In this document: positions 10,309 to 18,643 of the stretch, piece by piece
How the letters are laid out: every line of letters begins with the position of its first letter
How positions within the stretch are numbered: position 1 is the first letter of the stretch
Assembly (NCBI RefSeq): GCF_035978755.1
Contig: NZ_CP108414.1
Span: forward strand, 496,001 to 560,000
Length of the DNA: 64,000 nucleotides
Direction: 5' to 3'
From: Streptomyces sp. NBC_01298
Lineage (GTDB): Bacteria > Actinomycetota > Actinomycetes > Streptomycetales > Streptomycetaceae
Made by a program: the position numbers and the translations under genes
Notes under the pieces: model-generated
The model's input: only the letters and a program-made list of their open reading frames with translations
What the model was told of the DNA's origin: nothing
Databases searched by the model: none

Positions 10309-12903
10309 TCACCGCCGGCGGGACCGCCAACGCGCGCCGCCCATGACGCCCACGATGAGCAGCAGGCCCGCCGCGGCGGCGCCCAGGCCGGGCCGGAGCC
10401 CTTCGGGGGTGTACGAGCACGACACCCGGTCGGCGCCGCCGGACCCCAGGGGGATGCCGAGCAGGCCGTGGTAAGAGATCGGGGCGCGGGCCGGGCCGCC
10501 GTCCACCGAGCACGTCCAGCCCGGGGAGGCCGTGGTGGCCAGCACCGCGGTGCCGGTCGAGCCCTTGGGGAGCCGGGCCTCGACGGAGTGCCCGCCGGCC
10601 GTGACCTCGGTGGCCCCGCCGGACTTCAGCCCGGTCACGGCCGCGTCGAAGGCGGCCTGGTCGAGGCAGCCCAGCGCGTCGGGCGGCAGGACCTGGCCGT
10701 CCTTGGGGGTGCGCACGGAGAAGGTGAAGCGGCCGTCGGCTCCCGCCTTGCCCAGTTCCTTGATCGGAGCGCTGACCGCGGGAGGCCTGGCGGAGAAGCT
10801 GTCGCGGCGGCCGGTGCCTTCGGCCCGGGCGGTCGCGTTCAGGTCGGGTGCGTAGACGAAGGCTCGTGCGCCGGGGGTGCACTTCCCGGTGAAGGTGGCC
10901 CAGCTCTCCGGGCCCTCGCCCGTGCCCTTGGTCAGGGGGAAGCCCTTTCCGGGCGCCGGGACGGACGCGGCCGGAGCTCCGACGCGGGTCAGCGGGGGCA
11001 CGGTGTAGACCTTGGCGCCGAGGGCGGCCTGGCGCCGGGCCCAGATGGAGCCTTCGGGGGCCCCGTAGGCCTGGTCGCTGCCGGTGGCGCGCAAGGTGAC
11101 CAGCGGCGGGGCGGGCAGGGTGCGCACGGTGACGTCGTCCGCGCCGGCCGGTTCGAGGACGGTGCCGACGCCGAGCAGGGCCCGCAGGACCGGGTCGTTC
11201 GCGGGCCACAGGTGGCGGCCGCCCATGCCCTGGCCGAGGCCGAGGCCGCGCAGGGCGGTCGCGGTCTCCACGCTGACGTAGCTGCTGTAGTAGGAGCCGC
11301 CCTGGCCGCCGACCAGCATCGCGTCGTTGTTGGTGACGAAGATCCCGGGTCCGGCGTCGGCGCGGGTGGCGGGCCAGTTCCGGTGTGCGTCCAGGGCCTC
11401 CTGCGCGCTCCGGCCGAGCTCGGTCATCGTCTGGGGGCGGCTGGGGCCGCGGCGGCGGGGGTCGTTGGCGACGGCGTTGCCGTAGACGGTGTACGTGGTG
11501 CCGGCGAAGACGGAGAAGGCCAGCAGCAGCATGACCCCGATGCGCAGGGGGCGGCGCAGCCCGCGCGCGTAGAAGAGCAGCAGGACGGCGGTGACGGCGC
11601 CGCCGATCAGGACGCCCTTGAGGGCGTGCCGGTTGACCGCCGGGTAGTCGTAGGTGGCCGCGACGAGCAGGGCCAGCAGGCCGGCGCCGCCGAGCAGAGC
11701 CCGGGGGCGGGGCATGTGGGCGAGGCAGATCCAGGCGGCCATCGCCAGCATGCCGCTGAACACGAAGGACTCGCGGAAGGGGGCGCCGTGCGGGAGGGCC
11801 CCGCCCTGCCAGAGCTTGGCGGTCGGGACGAGGACGAAGGAGAGCCCGGTCAGCACGATGAGCGAGAGCCAGGCGAGGCGTTCGCGGACGTGCACCTTCG
11901 ACTGGAAGGGCAGGGTCAGGACGAGGAGGAGGACGAGCACCCCGGCGTAGACGTTCGGTGCCGGCGTGAGGGGGTGGGTCCCCGGTATGAGCATCGACAG
12001 GAAGGTCAGCGGGTCGGTCTTCACGCTGACCACGTACAGCTCGGTGGGCTGGGCCCGCTTGTTGGCGAGGGCGCACACCAGGATGGCGGGGGCGGCGAGG
12101 AGCAAGCCGGTGCCGGTCATGGTGGCGGCCCGCCACAGCGCCCGGCCGCGGGTGCGCCAGTCGGTGTCGGCGAGCAGGAGCCGTACGAGGAAGACGAGCG
12201 CGGTGGCCATGGTGGCCATGGCGGCGGTGTAGAAGTTGGCGTACCAGCAGAGGGCGAAGAGGAGGCTGCCGAGCACCCAGCGGCGGCCGGTCAGACACCA
12301 GTCGGCGGCTATGCCCAGCATCGGTATCGCGACCAGGCCCCAGGTCCACATCGGGACGATGGTGCCCTCGGTGACTCCCCAGCCGCAGACGGCGTAGCCG
12401 ACGGCGATCAGGCAGCGCAGCCAGGGCGAGCCTGGGCGCAGGCGCCCCAGGTACACGGTCATCAGCGCGGCGGCGAGGCCGATGCTGCAGAGGCTGACGA
12501 GGTAGACGGAGAGTTCCGCGTGCTCCCGCGGCAGGAGGCCGGCCAGCAGGGAGAACGGATTGCCGAGATAGGTGAAGAAGTCGCCGAGGAATCCGACGCC
12601 GTACCCGCTCTGCCAGTTGAACAGGAGGTCGCCCTGGGCGTTGCCGTGCAGAAGGTCCCAGAGATGGGTGTGGAAGGGGACGTACTGGTGGCGCAGGTCG
12701 TTGGTGGCGCGCGGGATCTCTCCGAAGGGATACACACCGCGTGCCGCCAGGCCGGCGCTGTAGGCCCCCATGGATATGAGTGCGGCGACGAGAGCGGAGA
12801 GGAATGCGATATTCCGCTTGACCCCGCCGACCTGGGCCTCGACCTCTCTGCGACGTCCCGTCGAGAGGGGTTTTCCAGCGGGCGGCAGCGAAGTGGCGGT
12901 CAT
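10309..12903 (-). CDS. Large YfhO-family membrane protein
   Basis: This 864-residue integral membrane protein begins with about a dozen transmembrane segments, followed by a large soluble region and a final C-terminal helix (GLGAAAAGLLLIVGVMGG). The early loop with DLRHQYVPF and the GNPFSLL segment match the YfhO family, whose characterised members take part in glycosylating cell-envelope polymers such as lipoteichoic acid. Substrate and role in Streptomyces are unknown. ATG 12903 is preferred because GAGGG is correctly spaced; a TTG three codons upstream is too close to it. It is divergent from the Sua5-like gene. Confidence 0.82.
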   Translation of the reverse strand: MTATSLPPAGKPLSTGRRREVEAQVGGVKRNIAFLSALVAALISMGAYSAGLAARGVYPFGEIPRATNDLRHQYVPFHTHLWDLLHGNAQGDLLFNWQSGYGVGFLGDFFTYLGNPFSLLAGLLPREHAELSVYLVSLCSIGLAAALMTVYLGRLRPGSPWLRCLIAVGYAVCGWGVTEGTIVPMWTWGLVAIPMLGIAADWCLTGRRWVLGSLLFALCWYANFYTAAMATMATALVFLVRLLLADTDWRTRGRALWRAATMTGTGLLLAAPAILVCALANKRAQPTELYVVSVKTDPLTFLSMLIPGTHPLTPAPNVYAGVLVLLLVLTLPFQSKVHVRERLAWLSLIVLTGLSFVLVPTAKLWQGGALPHGAPFRESFVFSGMLAMAAWICLAHMPRPRALLGGAGLLALLVAATYDYPAVNRHALKGVLIGGAVTAVLLLFYARGLRRPLRIGVMLLLAFSVFAGTTYTVYGNAVANDPRRRGPSRPQTMTELGRSAQEALDAHRNWPATRADAGPGIFVTNNDAMLVGGQGGSYYSSYVSVETATALRGLGLGQGMGGRHLWPANDPVLRALLGVGTVLEPAGADDVTVRTLPAPPLVTLRATGSDQAYGAPEGSIWARRQAALGAKVYTVPPLTRVGAPAASVPAPGKGFPLTKGTGEGPESWATFTGKCTPGARAFVYAPDLNATARAEGTGRRDSFSARPPAVSAPIKELGKAGADGRFTFSVRTPKDGQVLPPDALGCLDQAAFDAAVTGLKSGGATEVTAGGHSVEARLPKGSTGTAVLATTASPGWTCSVDGGPARAPISYHGLLGIPLGSGGADRVSCSYTPEGLRPGLGAAAAGLLLIVGVMGGARWRSRRR

Positions 12904-13141
12904 ATGTGGCAAACCCTCGTGCGTGAATTATCGGCCACAGTCAGGCCGCCGATCCACGCACCCTATGTACACCGCCGAAAAATTCATGCATCCGATGCGG
13001 CAAATATGATCGCAATCACGGGAAGGTATGGTCCAGGCAGCATAAAAACTGGACAATTAGCCATGTTTCACCCACCCCGCCCCGAGGGGGCTCCCGGCCC
13101 GGACAGGATGCCGGAACCACCGGATCCCGTAGGCTCGTCGG
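12904..13141. promoter_or_regulatory. AT-richer divergent promoter region
   Basis: This region between the YfhO-like and Sua5-like genes is clearly lower in GC than its surroundings, with runs such as gaaaaattcatg and gcataaaaactggac at about 12975-13060. It must carry promoters in both directions. No exact hexamer pair is assigned. Confidence 0.5.
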
Positions 13142-13762
13142 ATGGCAAAGTACTTCGACGTACACCCCGAAAACCCCCAGCCCCGCGCGATCGGCAGCAT
13201 CGCCGACGGCATCCGCGCGGGCGGGCTCGTCGCCTACCCGACGGACTCCTGCTACGCGCTGGGCGCCCAGCTGGGCAACCGTGACGGGGTGGACCGCATC
13301 CGGTCCATCCGGCAGCTCGACGACCGCCACCACTTCACCCTGGTGTGCGAGAACTTCGCGCAGCTCGGCCAGTTCGTCATCATCGACAACGACGTCTTCC
13401 GCGCGATCAAGGCGTCCACCCCCGGCAGCTACACCTTCATCCTCCCGGCGACGAAGGAAGTACCGCGCCAGCTCCAGCACCCGAAGAAGAAGACGGTCGG
13501 CGTGCGCATCCCCGACCACGTCGTGGTCCAGGCACTACTGGCCGAGCTCGGCGAGCCGATGCTGTCGAGCACGCTGCTCCTGCCCGACGAGGCGGAGCCG
13601 ATGACGCAGGGCTGGGAGATCAAGGACCGCCTCGACCACGTCGTCGACATGGTGGTCGACTCGGGCGAGTGCGGGACGCTGCCGACGACGGTCATCGACT
13701 TCTCCAGCGGCGAGGCCGAGATCGTCCGGCGGGGCGCGGGGGACACCACCCGCTTCGAGTGA
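13142..13762 (+). CDS. Sua5/YciO/YrdC-family protein
   Basis: The 206-residue single-domain protein has the YrdC-like fold pattern: GGLVAYPTDSCYALGAQL, HHFTLVCENFAQL, PGSYTFILPATKEVP and VGVRIPDHVVVQALL. The family includes threonylcarbamoyl-AMP synthases (TsaC/Sua5) needed for the t6A tRNA modification, and the YciO branch of less certain function. The sequence looks closer to YciO, so the enzymatic assignment is tentative. Its TGA lies in the first of three TGACGGCGT units, followed by a strong hairpin (13788-13834). Confidence 0.82.
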   Translation: MAKYFDVHPENPQPRAIGSIADGIRAGGLVAYPTDSCYALGAQLGNRDGVDRIRSIRQLDDRHHFTLVCENFAQLGQFVIIDNDVFRAIKASTPGSYTFILPATKEVPRQLQHPKKKTVGVRIPDHVVVQALLAELGEPMLSSTLLLPDEAEPMTQGWEIKDRLDHVVDMVVDSGECGTLPTTVIDFSSGEAEIVRRGAGDTTRFE

Positions 13763-13787
13763 CGGCGTTGACGGCGTTCCGGGTGAC

Positions 13788-13834
13788 GGCGTACGGGCGG
13801 CGGGCAGGCCGGGCCTGCCCGCCGCCCGTACGCC
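13788..13834. terminator. 22-bp perfect hairpin between convergent genes
   Basis: The arm 13788-13809 is exactly complementary to 13813-13834, with a 3-base loop. It lies 26 bases after the Sua5-like stop and about 70 bases after the stop of the small minus-strand gene, so it probably terminates transcription from both sides. Confidence 0.85.
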
Positions 13835-13841
13835 TCATGAA

Positions 13842-13906
13842 GACCGCTTGTCAGGACCGCTTCTCAGGACCGCTTCTCAGGACCGCACGGCAGAACCGCG
13901 CGTCAG
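13842..13906. repeat. 5 x 13-bp tandem repeat reaching a stop codon
   Basis: Five 13-base units (gaccgcttctcag and variants) run from the terminator into the 3' end of the small minus-strand gene; its stop (13903-13905) lies in the last unit. A degenerate sixth unit continues into the coding sequence. Confidence 0.8.
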
Positions 13907-14166
13907 GACTGCCTGCCGGTGGGCGGGTGCAGGACGGGCTTGAGGCCGTAGTCGAGCTCGGAGCCGTCCACGAGGAGCGCTTCCACCGTTCGGGTGACCG
14001 GATCGATGTCCGCCACCATCCCGTCACCCGAGTAGCGCGGGTAGCCGGAGGCGCCGTTCTGGCCGGTCGGTGCCACGACGGCCGAGCGGACGGCGTCATC
14101 GGCCGACCCCTCCACCACGTGTTCGGGCACCAGCAGGATCTCGAAGCTCTGCGGTTCGGTACTCAT
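13903..14166 (-). CDS. Small conserved-looking hypothetical protein
   Basis: I do not recognise a family. The 87-residue acidic protein (MSTEPQSFEILLVPEHVVEG...) contains the phrase GDGMVADIDPVTRTVEALLVDG and no signal or membrane segment. Its ATG (14166) overlaps the stop of the TetR gene as ATGA, so it is the third gene of a coupled MFS-tetR-orf unit. Coupling suggests a role with the exporter or regulator, but nothing in the protein shows what. Confidence 0.72.
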   Translation of the reverse strand: MSTEPQSFEILLVPEHVVEGSADDAVRSAVVAPTGQNGASGYPRYSGDGMVADIDPVTRTVEALLVDGSELDYGLKPVLHPPTGRQS

Positions 14167-14756
14167 CCCCCGACGCTAACCGGGTCCCGCGGATCACGCC
14201 GTGCGGCGCCGCCGTCGATGAGCACCTGGAGCCCGGGCGCGTACAGGTCCGCCAGTCGTCCGGGCGGGGTACGGGTACCCGCGCCGTCGGGGCGGTGCAG
14301 GCTCAGCGTCGCGCCCAGGCCCAGCAACTGGCCGGCGATCAGCTCGGCGCGCAGCTCCCGGTCGGCGCCGGCGAGACGGGCCGCGAGGCGGGCGGTGACC
14401 TGTTCGCGGAAGCGCTCGCGCAGCAGGGTGCGCTCGTCGTCGATGCCCAGCGAGAAGACCACGCGCAGCAGCGGGTCCCCGCGGAGTTCGTCGCGCAGCC
14501 GGACGACGGTCAGGACGAGGTGGCGGCCCAGTACGGCCGGCTCCGCCGCGAACAGGGCGTCGGCGGCCGGCTCGAAGTCGGCGACCGTGTTGAACAGCCC
14601 CTCCTTGCTGCCGAACCGCTTCACGATCAGCGACGGGCTGACTCCGGCGTCGGCCGCGATGCCGCGCAGGGTGACCTCGGCGTAGGGGCGCAGGGTGAAG
14701 GCCCTGCGGGCGGAGCGCACGATGGCGTCGCGGCCCGACTCCTCGGCGGTGGTCAT
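14163..14756 (-). CDS. TetR-family regulator of the adjacent MFS gene
   Basis: This 197-residue protein has an N-terminal TetR helix-turn-helix (VTLRGIAADAGVSPSLIVKRFGSKEGLF) and a variable C-terminal ligand domain. Its ATG (14756) overlaps the MFS stop codon as ATGA, so it is co-translated with the transporter. A 16-bp perfect inverted repeat just upstream of the MFS start (16245-16289) is a good candidate operator, giving an autoregulated efflux unit. Confidence 0.88.
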   Translation of the reverse strand: MTTAEESGRDAIVRSARRAFTLRPYAEVTLRGIAADAGVSPSLIVKRFGSKEGLFNTVADFEPAADALFAAEPAVLGRHLVLTVVRLRDELRGDPLLRVVFSLGIDDERTLLRERFREQVTARLAARLAGADRELRAELIAGQLLGLGATLSLHRPDGAGTRTPPGRLADLYAPGLQVLIDGGAARRDPRDPVSVGG

Positions 14757-16216
14757 GTGCCCTCCCGGAGCGCGGGCGCGGACTCGGTCACCCCGACCGT
14801 ACCGGCCGCAGCGGCCCGCGCGGACGCGGCCGCGCTGCCCGGTGGCAGGCAGAGGGCCGCCGCCAGCGCGGCGAGCGCGGCGCCGCCCGCGATCAGGAAG
14901 ATCAGCAGGTACGCGTGCAGGGTGGGGGCGGTGTGTCCGCCCGCCCGGAAGGTGACCTGGGCGAGTACGGCCGCGACGACCGCGCTGCAGCAGGCCTGGC
15001 CGACGGAGCGCATCAGGGTGGTGAGGCCGTTCGCGGCGCCCGTCTCGGTCACGGGGACGGCCCGCATCACGAGCGCCGGCAGCGCCGAGTAGGCGAGGGC
15101 GGTACCGCAGGCGACCACCGTGGCACCGGCGACGATCAGCCAGAGGGTGTGGCTGGTGAAGAAGCGGACGAGGTAGCCGAACGTCATGACCGCCGCGCCG
15201 AGGGCCAGCGCGGTCCGCGGGCCGTACGCGGCGGAGAGCCGTGCCGACACCGGGGACAGCGCGACCATGGCCAGGCCGCCGGGGAGCAGGCACAGGCCGC
15301 TCACCACGAGGGAGGCGCCGAGCCCGTACCCCGTGCTCGTCGGCTCCTGCACGAGCTGGGCGGTGACCAGGGAGTTCCCGTAGAAGGCGAAGCCGATGAG
15401 CAGGGCCGCGAGGTTGGTGAGCAGCACGGCGGGGCGCGCCGAGACCCGCAGGTCGACCATCGGGGAGGCGGTGCGCAGCTCGTGGCGCCCCCAGAGGATT
15501 CCGACGGCCGGGGCGGTGACGAGCAGCGCGAGCGTGGATGGTGCGGTCCAGCCCCAGTCGGCGCCCTGGGTGATCGCGAGGAGCAGGGCCACGAGGACGG
15601 TGGCCAGGCCCAGGGTGCCCGGTACGTCGAACCGGCCGCGGGTGCGCGTCGGGGACTCGGGGACGGTCCACAGGACGAGGAGGACGTCCAGCACTCCGAG
15701 GGCGGCCGAGGCCCAGAACATGGTGTGCCAGTCGAAGCGGTCGACGACGAGGGCCGCGACCGGGAGGCCGATCGCGGCGCCGATCCCGAGCGTGGAGCTC
15801 ATCAGCGCGATGGACGGCAGGACGCGTTCCGGCGGGAGTTCGTCGCGGATGATGCTGATGCCGAGGGGGATGACGGCGAGCGCGGTGCCCTGGAGCGCGC
15901 GGCCCGCGATCAGGACCGAGATGTCGGAGCTGATCGCGCACAGCACGGACCCGGCGGTGAGGACGCCCAGCGAGGCCAGGAGCACGCGGCGTTTGCCGTA
16001 CATGTCCCCGACCCGGCCCAGTACGGGGGTGCAGACGGCGCCGGTGAGCAGGGTGACGGTGACCAGCCAGCCCGCGGCGGCGCGGCTGCTGCCCGTCAGG
16101 TCCGGGATGTGCGGCAGCAGGGGGACGACCAGGGTCTGCATGACGGCGACGACGGCCCCGCAGAACGCGAGGACGGCGACCATCGGGCGGGAGCGGGGGT
16201 GCGTTGTGGCGGACAT
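14753..16216 (-). CDS. MFS transporter
   Basis: This 487-residue, 12-14 helix major facilitator has the loop 2-3 motif GRVGDMYGKRRVLL and a motif C-like stretch (LGIGAAIGLPVAALVVDRF). It probably exports drugs or metabolites by proton antiport. ATG 16216 (MSATTHPRSRP) is preferred because GGGAG sits correctly upstream; the longer frame from 16255 would start inside the palindrome. It is the first gene of a coupled unit with a TetR gene and a small ORF. Confidence 0.9.
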   Translation of the reverse strand: MSATTHPRSRPMVAVLAFCGAVVAVMQTLVVPLLPHIPDLTGSSRAAAGWLVTVTLLTGAVCTPVLGRVGDMYGKRRVLLASLGVLTAGSVLCAISSDISVLIAGRALQGTALAVIPLGISIIRDELPPERVLPSIALMSSTLGIGAAIGLPVAALVVDRFDWHTMFWASAALGVLDVLLVLWTVPESPTRTRGRFDVPGTLGLATVLVALLLAITQGADWGWTAPSTLALLVTAPAVGILWGRHELRTASPMVDLRVSARPAVLLTNLAALLIGFAFYGNSLVTAQLVQEPTSTGYGLGASLVVSGLCLLPGGLAMVALSPVSARLSAAYGPRTALALGAAVMTFGYLVRFFTSHTLWLIVAGATVVACGTALAYSALPALVMRAVPVTETGAANGLTTLMRSVGQACCSAVVAAVLAQVTFRAGGHTAPTLHAYLLIFLIAGGAALAALAAALCLPPGSAAASARAAAAGTVGVTESAPALREGT

Positions 16217-16244
16217 ACGGCTCCCGAACACTGGCCCGACGGCG

Positions 16245-16289
16245 GGGGTGCACACGCGTTCACCCCCAGGGTAAACGCGTGTGCACCCC
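16245..16289. promoter_or_regulatory. 16-bp inverted repeat, probable TetR operator
   Basis: Arms 16245-16260 (ggggtgcacacgcgtt) and 16274-16289 are perfectly complementary across 13 bases, and the loop itself holds a GTTTAC/GTGAAC half-site pair. It lies about 30 bases upstream of the MFS start, where an operator is expected. It also begins six bases after the stop of the upstream minus-strand gene, so it may double as a terminator. Confidence 0.6.
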
Positions 16290-16294
16290 CTCGT

Positions 16295-17188
16295 CTACGG
16301 GCGTCGCGCGCCGTCTGGCTGCGGCACGGCCGCCTCGTCCGCGGCCGCCGAGGGGTGGCGCAGCAGACCGCGCGCCCACCGTTCGTTCAGGCCCGCGAGG
16401 AAGCCGATGGCCGCCCAGAAGAACCAGGTCCTGACCAGGGCCCCGTGTCCGTCGGCGGAGAGCGGGCCGGGCCCGCACAGTTCGGCCGGGGTGGCCGGCG
16501 GAGTGAGGAGGGTGAGGATCCCGCCGGCGACGAGGAGGTAGAGCGCGGTGGCCAGGAACCACCCGACCACCACCCGGTACCAGCCCTCCTGGCGCAGCGC
16601 CCGGGACAGCTGGACCGGATCGGCGGCCGGACCGCCGGACCCGCCGGGGCTGTCGCGGATGAGCTGCCGGGGATCGCGCAGCCGGACGATGACGCTGAAG
16701 ACCGCGCCCATCGCGCCGCCGGCGAAACACACCAGGGCTCCCGCCAGGGCGAGCCGCTCCTGGCAGCCGAGGCCCACGCCGAAGAGCCGGGGCACCCACT
16801 CCCCCAGCGCGAAGACCACCAGCAGGATCACCGGGCTGATCACGATCCCGCAGGTCAGTCCGGTGTTCAGGCCGCGCGCCCCGGCGGTGGCCGTATCGGC
16901 CTCCAGCCGCGTCGCGGCCAGCGCGACGGCCGTCTCCAGCCGGGCCACGTCCGCTCCCCGGGCCACGGCGCGCAGGGCCCGGAGCAGCTCGTCCGTGACG
17001 GCGGCGCGCGTGCGCCGCTCGAAGGCCCGCTGCGCGGCCGTGTGCAGGCCGTCGAGGCGGAGCATCAGCTCCGGTTCGGCACACCACAGTTCCCGCAGCC
17101 GCTCGGGATCGATGCCGGGCACGTCTTCCAGTGCCCGTATCTCGCCGTCGGCCGCGCCGTCGAACCACTCGCGCACATCGCGCAGCAT
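16295..17188 (-). CDS. Membrane protein of unknown function
   Basis: No family is recognised. The 297-residue protein has a soluble, charged N-terminal region (about 110 residues, with DVPGIDPERLRELWCAEPEL) and about four transmembrane segments: ISPVILLVVFALGEW, LALAGALVCFAGGAMGAVFS, GWFLATALYLLVAGGIL and FFWAAIGFLAGL. The loop between helices 2 and 3 has SPGGSGGP. The architecture resembles actinobacterial membrane sensors or scaffolds, but nothing catalytic is visible. Confidence 0.75.
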   Translation of the reverse strand: MLRDVREWFDGAADGEIRALEDVPGIDPERLRELWCAEPELMLRLDGLHTAAQRAFERRTRAAVTDELLRALRAVARGADVARLETAVALAATRLEADTATAGARGLNTGLTCGIVISPVILLVVFALGEWVPRLFGVGLGCQERLALAGALVCFAGGAMGAVFSVIVRLRDPRQLIRDSPGGSGGPAADPVQLSRALRQEGWYRVVVGWFLATALYLLVAGGILTLLTPPATPAELCGPGPLSADGHGALVRTWFFWAAIGFLAGLNERWARGLLRHPSAAADEAAVPQPDGARRP

Positions 17189-17266
17189 CGGCTTCCCCTC
17201 TTCGCACAGCAGTTGTACCCGCCTTCGCCGCGCGAGGATAGCCGCAAGCCCGGTGGAGCACCGCCG

Positions 17267-18643
17267 TCAGTCCGCGGGACCGGCCTTGTCGGGGGTCCCG
17301 CCGCTCCCGAAGGCGCGGAAGAGGGCGTGGAGCAGGACCGCGGTGAGCGTGCCCGCGACCACCCCGCTGCCGAGGACGGTCCGGGCCCAGGTGGGGAACC
17401 CCTGGTAGAGGTCGGGGGCGACCACCGGCAGCAGTCCGGCCGTGAGGGCCAGCGCGATCACGGTGGAACCCCCGCCGGCGCCGGGCGCCGTCCGCCCGAG
17501 CATGTCGACGCCCATCACCGCGATGATCCCGTAGATCACCAGGGCGGATCCGCCCACGACGGGCGCGGGGACGGCGGCGAGCAGGCGGGAGACGGGTGCC
17601 AGCAGGCCGACGGCGATGAGCAGCACTCCGGCGCCGGCGGTCACGAAGCGGCTGCGGACCCCGGTGAGGCGTCCGATGCCGATGTTCTCGGCGCTCGTGA
17701 CCATCAGCGAGGTGCCGAACAGCCCGCCGAACACGGAGATCAGGGCGTCGGCCCGGGCCACCCGGGGCACATCGCGTCCGGGGTCGCCGGCGCGGCCCAC
17801 GGTCTCGCTGTTCAGGACGGTCTGCCCGGTGATCTCCGCGAGGGTGGTCAGGCTGAAGACGAGCAGGGGCAGCGCGGCGAGCACGTCGAACCGCGGAGCG
17901 CCGTACGGGAGGAGGTGCGGCAGGGTCAGTCCCCCGCCGGCTCCGCCCACGGGTGCGAAGTGGCCGAGGCCGGTCGTGAGCGCGATGAGGGTGCCGGCGC
18001 CCATGCCGAGGAGCACGGCGGTCTGCCGCCAGATCCCGCGCAGCACCAGGAGGAACAGCACGGTGCAGCCGATGGTGGCGCCGGCCAGCACGACGGCCGA
18101 GGGCGCGGCGTATCCGGGGCTCCCGGGGCGGCCGGTGACCAGTTGGGCGGCGACCCGGATCATGGCGATCCCGATGAGCAGCACGGTGGTGCCCATGACC
18201 AGGGGCGGGAAGAGCCGTACGACCTTGGCGTAGAAGGGGAGCACGGCGAAGAGCAGCGCGGCTGCGAGGAGCACCGAGCCGGTCGCGGTCGCGGGGCCGT
18301 GGTCCTTGGCTATCTGGAGGAAGAGGGCGGTGGCCGCCCCGCCGGGGAGCATGACGAACGGCAGCCGGGCCCCGAACCGCCACACCCCGAGGGATTGGAG
18401 CAGGGTGCCGGCTCCGCAGAGCACGAGGGTGGCGCTGAGCAGGGAGGCGGTGTGCGCGGCGGTGAGGCCGAGGGCCTGGCCGGTCAGGAACGTGGTGGAG
18501 ACGGGCGCGGCCACCATCGCCAGTACGTGCTGGGCGGACAGCGGTGCCAGCCGGCGCAGCGGCAGCCGCTCGTCCTCGGGACTCACCGGGTTCGCCGGGC
18601 TCACCGGCGCCCCCTGCTCGGGCAACGCGCGGGCGGCGCTCAT
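17267..18643 (-). CDS. NCS2-type xanthine/uracil permease family transporter
   Basis: A 458-residue polytopic permease with NCS2 landmarks: MLPGGAATALFLQIAKDHG, the helix 8 region LTTLAEITGQTVLNSE, and TSAENIGIGRLTGVRSRFV. Family members import xanthine, uric acid or uracil with protons. ATG 18643 overlaps the stop of the arylsulfotransferase gene (ATGA), so the two are translated together. That pairing is unusual and suggests the permease may carry something connected with the sulfotransferase rather than a plain nucleobase (inference). Confidence 0.87.
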   Translation of the reverse strand: MSAARALPEQGAPVSPANPVSPEDERLPLRRLAPLSAQHVLAMVAAPVSTTFLTGQALGLTAAHTASLLSATLVLCGAGTLLQSLGVWRFGARLPFVMLPGGAATALFLQIAKDHGPATATGSVLLAAALLFAVLPFYAKVVRLFPPLVMGTTVLLIGIAMIRVAAQLVTGRPGSPGYAAPSAVVLAGATIGCTVLFLLVLRGIWRQTAVLLGMGAGTLIALTTGLGHFAPVGGAGGGLTLPHLLPYGAPRFDVLAALPLLVFSLTTLAEITGQTVLNSETVGRAGDPGRDVPRVARADALISVFGGLFGTSLMVTSAENIGIGRLTGVRSRFVTAGAGVLLIAVGLLAPVSRLLAAVPAPVVGGSALVIYGIIAVMGVDMLGRTAPGAGGGSTVIALALTAGLLPVVAPDLYQGFPTWARTVLGSGVVAGTLTAVLLHALFRAFGSGGTPDKAGPAD

